A DNA stretch of 29,474 nt from Chara braunii (taxonomy: Eukaryota > Streptophyta > Charophyceae > Charales > Characeae), in the NCBI GenBank assembly GCA_003427395.1, contig BFEA01000366.1:221711-251184 (forward strand), in the 5' to 3' direction. Below, piece by piece: positions 29,394 through 29,474 of this stretch. A program made the translations under genes and the position numbers. The notes under the pieces are model-generated. The model did no database searches, was not told the origin of the DNA, and saw only the letters and a list, made by a program, of their open reading frames with translations. How positions within the stretch are numbered: position 1 is the first letter of the stretch; each line of letters starts with the position of its first letter.

Positions 29394-29474
29394 GAAGGTT
29401 GGGGATTGAAGGCGGGGGAAGGTGCAGAAGGGAAGGCAGAGCAAGGTGGGGGGTTGAAGGCGGGGGAAGGTGGG
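29394..29474 (-). repeat. CCTTC/CAATCCCC array at the window end
   Basis: Minus-strand CCTTCCCCCGCCTTCAA units of the kind seen at 19499-19594. The array runs off the window. Confidence 0.7.

Overview
The window is repeat-rich eukaryotic nuclear DNA with no convincing host single-copy gene. The clues point to the green lineage (land plant or streptophyte alga). They are a Ty3/gypsy element with an initiator-Met-tRNA-type primer binding site, L1-type LINEs with the zf-RVT C-terminal region usual in plant LINEs, tRNA-like SINE heads and repeats derived from U2 snRNA. I cannot name the species. Scattered N bases and a 157-base N gap show that this is a draft assembly.

Layout. 1-1200: degenerate short repeats, no gene. 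About 1200-2896: the 3' end of a decayed LINE (LINE-A), ending in A16. 2897-4612: unexplained sequence with a strong hairpin at 3799-3842. 4613-4787 and 18977-19390: two pieces of one unusual array of self-complementary tetramers, split by the LTR element. 4788-18976: a 14.2-kb Ty3/gypsy element with 2.7-kb LTRs. 19499-29474: a composite block whose two ends are inverted copies of a U2-snRNA-derived, GC-rich, palindrome-bearing repeat. Inside that block lie tRNA-like SINE heads, a duplicated 0.3-kb repeat (repeat X) and a 7.3-kb LINE (LINE-B) inserted into the second repeat X copy.

The Ty3/gypsy element is the most interesting object. Gag and Pol share one frame (now broken by stops and shifts) in the order Gag, zinc knuckle, protease, RT, RNase H, PHD-type zinc finger, integrase. 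The PHD finger between RNase H and the integrase is unexpected. Beyond the integrase lie at least three more ORFs, and probably a fourth across the N gap. The first two junctions are ATGA stop-start overlaps and the third is a 26-nt overlap, which suggests coupled translation. Each LTR also carries a decayed ORF downstream of its TATA box. A DxExNPGP (2A-like) motif lies between the zinc knuckle and the protease. The copy is dead: it has many stops and frameshifts, and YMDN in place of YxDD in RT.

The two LINEs are different families, but their 3' UTRs share a nearly identical 25-nt hairpin in which a base-pair change is compensated. This suggests a conserved 3' recognition signal. All functional statements rest on motif reading by eye; no database search was made.
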